From contig CAMPIF010000212.1 of the NCBI GenBank assembly GCA_946886245.1, forward strand, positions 1-7,333: DNA of 7,333 nt, written 5' to 3'. A program made the position numbers and the translations under genes. Below, piece by piece: positions 5,704 to 7,333 of the stretch. The stretch's first letter is position 1. Every line of letters begins with the position of its first letter. The DNA is from Ectopseudomonas composti (GTDB lineage Bacteria; Pseudomonadota; Gammaproteobacteria; Pseudomonadales; Pseudomonadaceae). Below the pieces are notes generated by a model. The model ran no database searches, was not told the DNA's origin, and worked only from the letters and a program-made list of their open reading frames with translations.

Positions 5704-6615
5704 TCAGCCCTGGGGAAACTGCGCCGGATCGCAAAAGCAGGCACGCAGGTGATCGAACACCAGGCGTACACGCGGTGGCACGGGACCTTGCTGTGGGCGG
5801 TAGATGAACAGCTGCCAGGGATCGGGCGCCTGCTCCGTCAGCACGGCCTGCAGGTGGCCGCTTTGCAGGTACGGCTGCGCCAGGTAGGCAGGCAACTGGC
5901 CGTAGGCCAGACCGGCAAGCACGGCTTCCAGCTCGGCTTCGGGGTCGTCACATACCAGCGCTGGCGTGGGCGGATGCAGGCTGGGGCCGTGGGCGAATGT
6001 CCATGGCCAGGGACGGCCATTCTTGCGGTCGATCAGCACCGACAGCGGCCGTTGCTGCAACTCGTCGAGGTCACGCGGCGCGCCGCTGGCAGCGATCAGT
6101 TCCGGTGTGGCCACCACTTGCAAGGGTACTGGTGCCAGGGCGCGAGCGACGTAGCGGCTGTCACGCAGGAAGCCGACGCGGATGCCGATGTCGATCTGCG
6201 CTTCCACCGCGTCGGTGATCTCGTCCTCCAGGCGCAGGTTCAGTACCAGTTGCGGGTGCTGCTTGAGCAAGGGCTGCAGGAACGCCACCAGAAAGCGCTT
6301 GCCGATGGCCTGCGGCGCGGTGATGCCGATGCGCCCGGCGATGGCCGATTCGGTGTCGGCGCGGTGGCCGCGAAACAGCGCGTCGAAATCCTCCAGCATC
6401 TGCCGGGCGCGTACCGCATAGGCCTCGCCGAAAGCGGTGATATGCACCTGGCGGGTGTTGCGGTGGAAGAGAATCTCGCCGAGCTCCTCCTCCAGCGCCT
6501 TGATCGCGCGAGTCACCGCCTGCGGGGAAACCCCCAGGCGAGTGGCTGCCTCGCGGAAGTTGTTGCAGTCGGCCGCGCTGCAGAAGATGCGGATCATCTC
6601 CATGCGGTTGAGCAT
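5704..6615 (-). CDS. LysR-family transcriptional regulator
   Basis: A 303-residue regulator of normal LysR length. The N-terminal winged helix-turn-helix covers residues 1-60: NFREAATRLGVSPQAVTRAI (19-38) with the recognition helix around SPQAVTRAIKALE, followed by FHRNTRQVHITAFG. After a linker helix (about 63-90) the periplasmic-binding-like effector domain begins near GRIGITAPQAIGKRFL and runs to about 295. The start at 6615 has AGAGG nine bases upstream; ATGs at 6603 and 6597 are alternatives without better sites. It is divergent from the SDR gene, the standard LysR arrangement, so it probably controls the SDR gene and itself through the palindrome at 6631-6649. It may also control the AhpD/azoR pair downstream on its own strand. 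The effector is unknown. Confidence 0.93.
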   Translation of the reverse strand: MLNRMEMIRIFCSAADCNNFREAATRLGVSPQAVTRAIKALEEELGEILFHRNTRQVHITAFGEAYAVRARQMLEDFDALFRGHRADTESAIAGRIGITAPQAIGKRFLVAFLQPLLKQHPQLVLNLRLEDEITDAVEAQIDIGIRVGFLRDSRYVARALAPVPLQVVATPELIAASGAPRDLDELQQRPLSVLIDRKNGRPWPWTFAHGPSLHPPTPALVCDDPEAELEAVLAGLAYGQLPAYLAQPYLQSGHLQAVLTEQAPDPWQLFIYRPQQGPVPPRVRLVFDHLRACFCDPAQFPQG

Positions 6616-6630
6616 GTCGGGGCGCCTCTG

Positions 6631-6649
6631 TATTCCAGAATGTGGAATA
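6631..6649. promoter_or_regulatory. 19-bp palindrome, likely LysR-type operator
   Basis: TATTCCA (6631-6637) and TGGAATA (6643-6649) are exact reverse complements around a five-base spacer. T6634 and A6646 sit symmetrically and give the T-N11-A core of LysR-type binding sites. It lies 15 bases upstream of the LysR start and about 107 bases upstream of the SDR start, in the divergent region. That position suits autorepression of the regulator together with activation of the SDR gene. Confidence 0.55.
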
Positions 6650-6705
6650 GCCTAATCCAAACTCTTCCATTCATTGAAACTGAAATCACCTCTAACGTGA
6701 GCCTA

Positions 6706-6727
6706 TGTCCGGCGTACGGCACGGACA
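6706..6727. promoter_or_regulatory. Second dyad in the divergent region, near the SDR start
   Basis: TGTCCG (6706-6711) and CGGACA (6722-6727) are reverse complements flanking ten bases that include the self-complementary CGTACG (6713-6718). It ends 28 bases before the SDR start, so it could be a secondary site or a leader structure. The evidence is only the symmetry. Confidence 0.25.
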
Positions 6728-6755
6728 CTCCAACGAATCGAGAGAGGGCTTACCC

Positions 6756-7333
6756 ATGAGCAACAACATTTCCGGCAAGGTCGTGGTCATCACCGGCGCC
6801 AGCAGCGGCCTGGGCGAAGCCACCGCGCGTCACCTCAGCCAACTGGGCGCCAAGGTGGTGCTGGCGGCGCGGCGCAAGGAGCGTCTCGAGCAGCTTGTCA
6901 GCGAGCTGGTCGCCGCTGGCGGCGAGGCCGTGGCCTACCAGACCGACGTGACCCGCGCCGATGAGGTCAAGGCGCTGATCCAGGGCGCACTGGACACCTT
7001 CGGCCGCGTCGATGTGCTGGTCAACAACGCCGGGCTGATGGCCATCGCGCCACTGAGCGACGTGCGCGTCGAGGAGTGGGAGCGCATGATCGACATCAAC
7101 ATCAAGGGCGTGCTGTACGGCATCGCTGCTGCACTGCCGGTGTTCCAGCAGCAGAACGCCGGGCACTTCATCAACATCGCCTCGGTGGCCGGGATCAAGG
7201 TGTTCAGCCCCGGTGGTACCGTTTACAGCGGCACCAAGTTCGCCGTGCGCGCCATCTCCGAAGGCCTGCGTCACGAGGTCGGCGGCAGCATCCGCACCAC
7301 CACCATCGAGCCGGGTGCGGTGGACTCCGAGCT
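6756..7333 (+). CDS. SDR-family NAD(P)-dependent oxidoreductase, N-terminal part (runs off the window)
   Basis: The first 192 residues of a classical short-chain dehydrogenase, family length about 245, so roughly 50 C-terminal residues lie beyond the window. It begins [20 protein letters not shown] with the nucleotide-binding TGxxxGxG at 13-20. It continues with D64 of the adenine-binding DV pair and NNAG at 90-93. N114 lies in the helix before the active site, and the catalytic residues are S143, Y157 and K161 (YSGTK). ARR after the second strand (38-40) suggests preference for NADPH. The reaction is oxidation or reduction of an alcohol/carbonyl pair; the substrate is not identifiable. GAGAGG lies 8 to 9 bases before the ATG. 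It is transcribed away from the LysR gene, which is likely its regulator. Confidence 0.92.
   Translation, partial: MSNNISGKVVVITGASSGLGEATARHLSQLGAKVVLAARRKERLEQLVSELVAAGGEAVAYQTDVTRADEVKALIQGALDTFGRVDVLVNNAGLMAIAPLSDVRVEEWERMIDINIKGVLYGIAAALPVFQQQNAGHFINIASVAGIKVFSPGGTVYSGTKFAVRAISEGLRHEVGGSIRTTTIEPGAVDSE

Noticed and set aside
5538..5771. N-terminal extension of the AhpD-like protein by 78 residues to 5771
   Set aside because: The family begins near SQRLDYF; the added part would overlap the LysR gene end and resembles translated intergenic DNA.
5749..6759. Long + strand open frame (336 codons) opposite the LysR gene
   Set aside because: It is the antisense shadow of a clear LysR gene; its protein is Gln/Gly/Val-rich low-complexity sequence with no family pattern, as expected from GC-rich codon use read backwards.

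Overview
This window looks like chromosomal DNA from a Pseudomonas-type gammaproteobacterium. The reasons are high GC, the aerobic (CobF-type) cobalamin route, Pseudomonas-style REP elements (arms GTAGGAGCCG/CGGCTCCTAC), and a LysR/short-chain dehydrogenase/azoreductase neighbourhood typical of that genus. The genus is an inference from sequence style; no database search was possible.

Layout. Positions 1-1072 (+ strand) hold the end of a cobalamin-biosynthesis block: the C-terminal part of a probable von Willebrand A (ChlD-like, chelatase-associated) protein, then cobF. A REP element sits across the 3' end of the first gene and is read in frame, so that gene's stop codon overlaps the cobF start codon. 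After cobF comes a second REP-like hairpin at 1083-1108.

Positions 1198-4294 (- strand, converging on cobF) hold a DUF3800 gene of visibly lower GC and a 718-residue TonB-dependent outer-membrane receptor. The DUF3800 gene has its own short upstream region with an 8-bp inverted repeat. Its N-terminal tail carries QLRLF, which fits the bacterial sliding-clamp-binding consensus QLxLF.

Positions 4414-6615 (- strand) hold three genes in the order lysR-type regulator, AhpD/carboxymuconolactone-decarboxylase-like protein, azoR-like flavin reductase. The last two are tightly linked and probably form one operon. Positions 6756 to the window end (+ strand) hold the N-terminal 192 residues of an SDR-family oxidoreductase transcribed away from the LysR gene. 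The 140-bp divergent intergenic region contains a 19-bp palindrome with a T-N11-A core, a likely LysR operator.

Working together: the left end makes corrinoid. The right end is a small redox or electrophile-response set (SDR, CxxC peroxidase-like protein, flavin reductase) probably run by the LysR regulator. The receptor imports an unidentified iron chelate or corrinoid. The DUF3800 gene is the least explained element and the best candidate for an acquired cargo gene. There is no gene-free stretch longer than 170 bases, and I saw no RNA genes, CRISPR arrays, transposases or origins.
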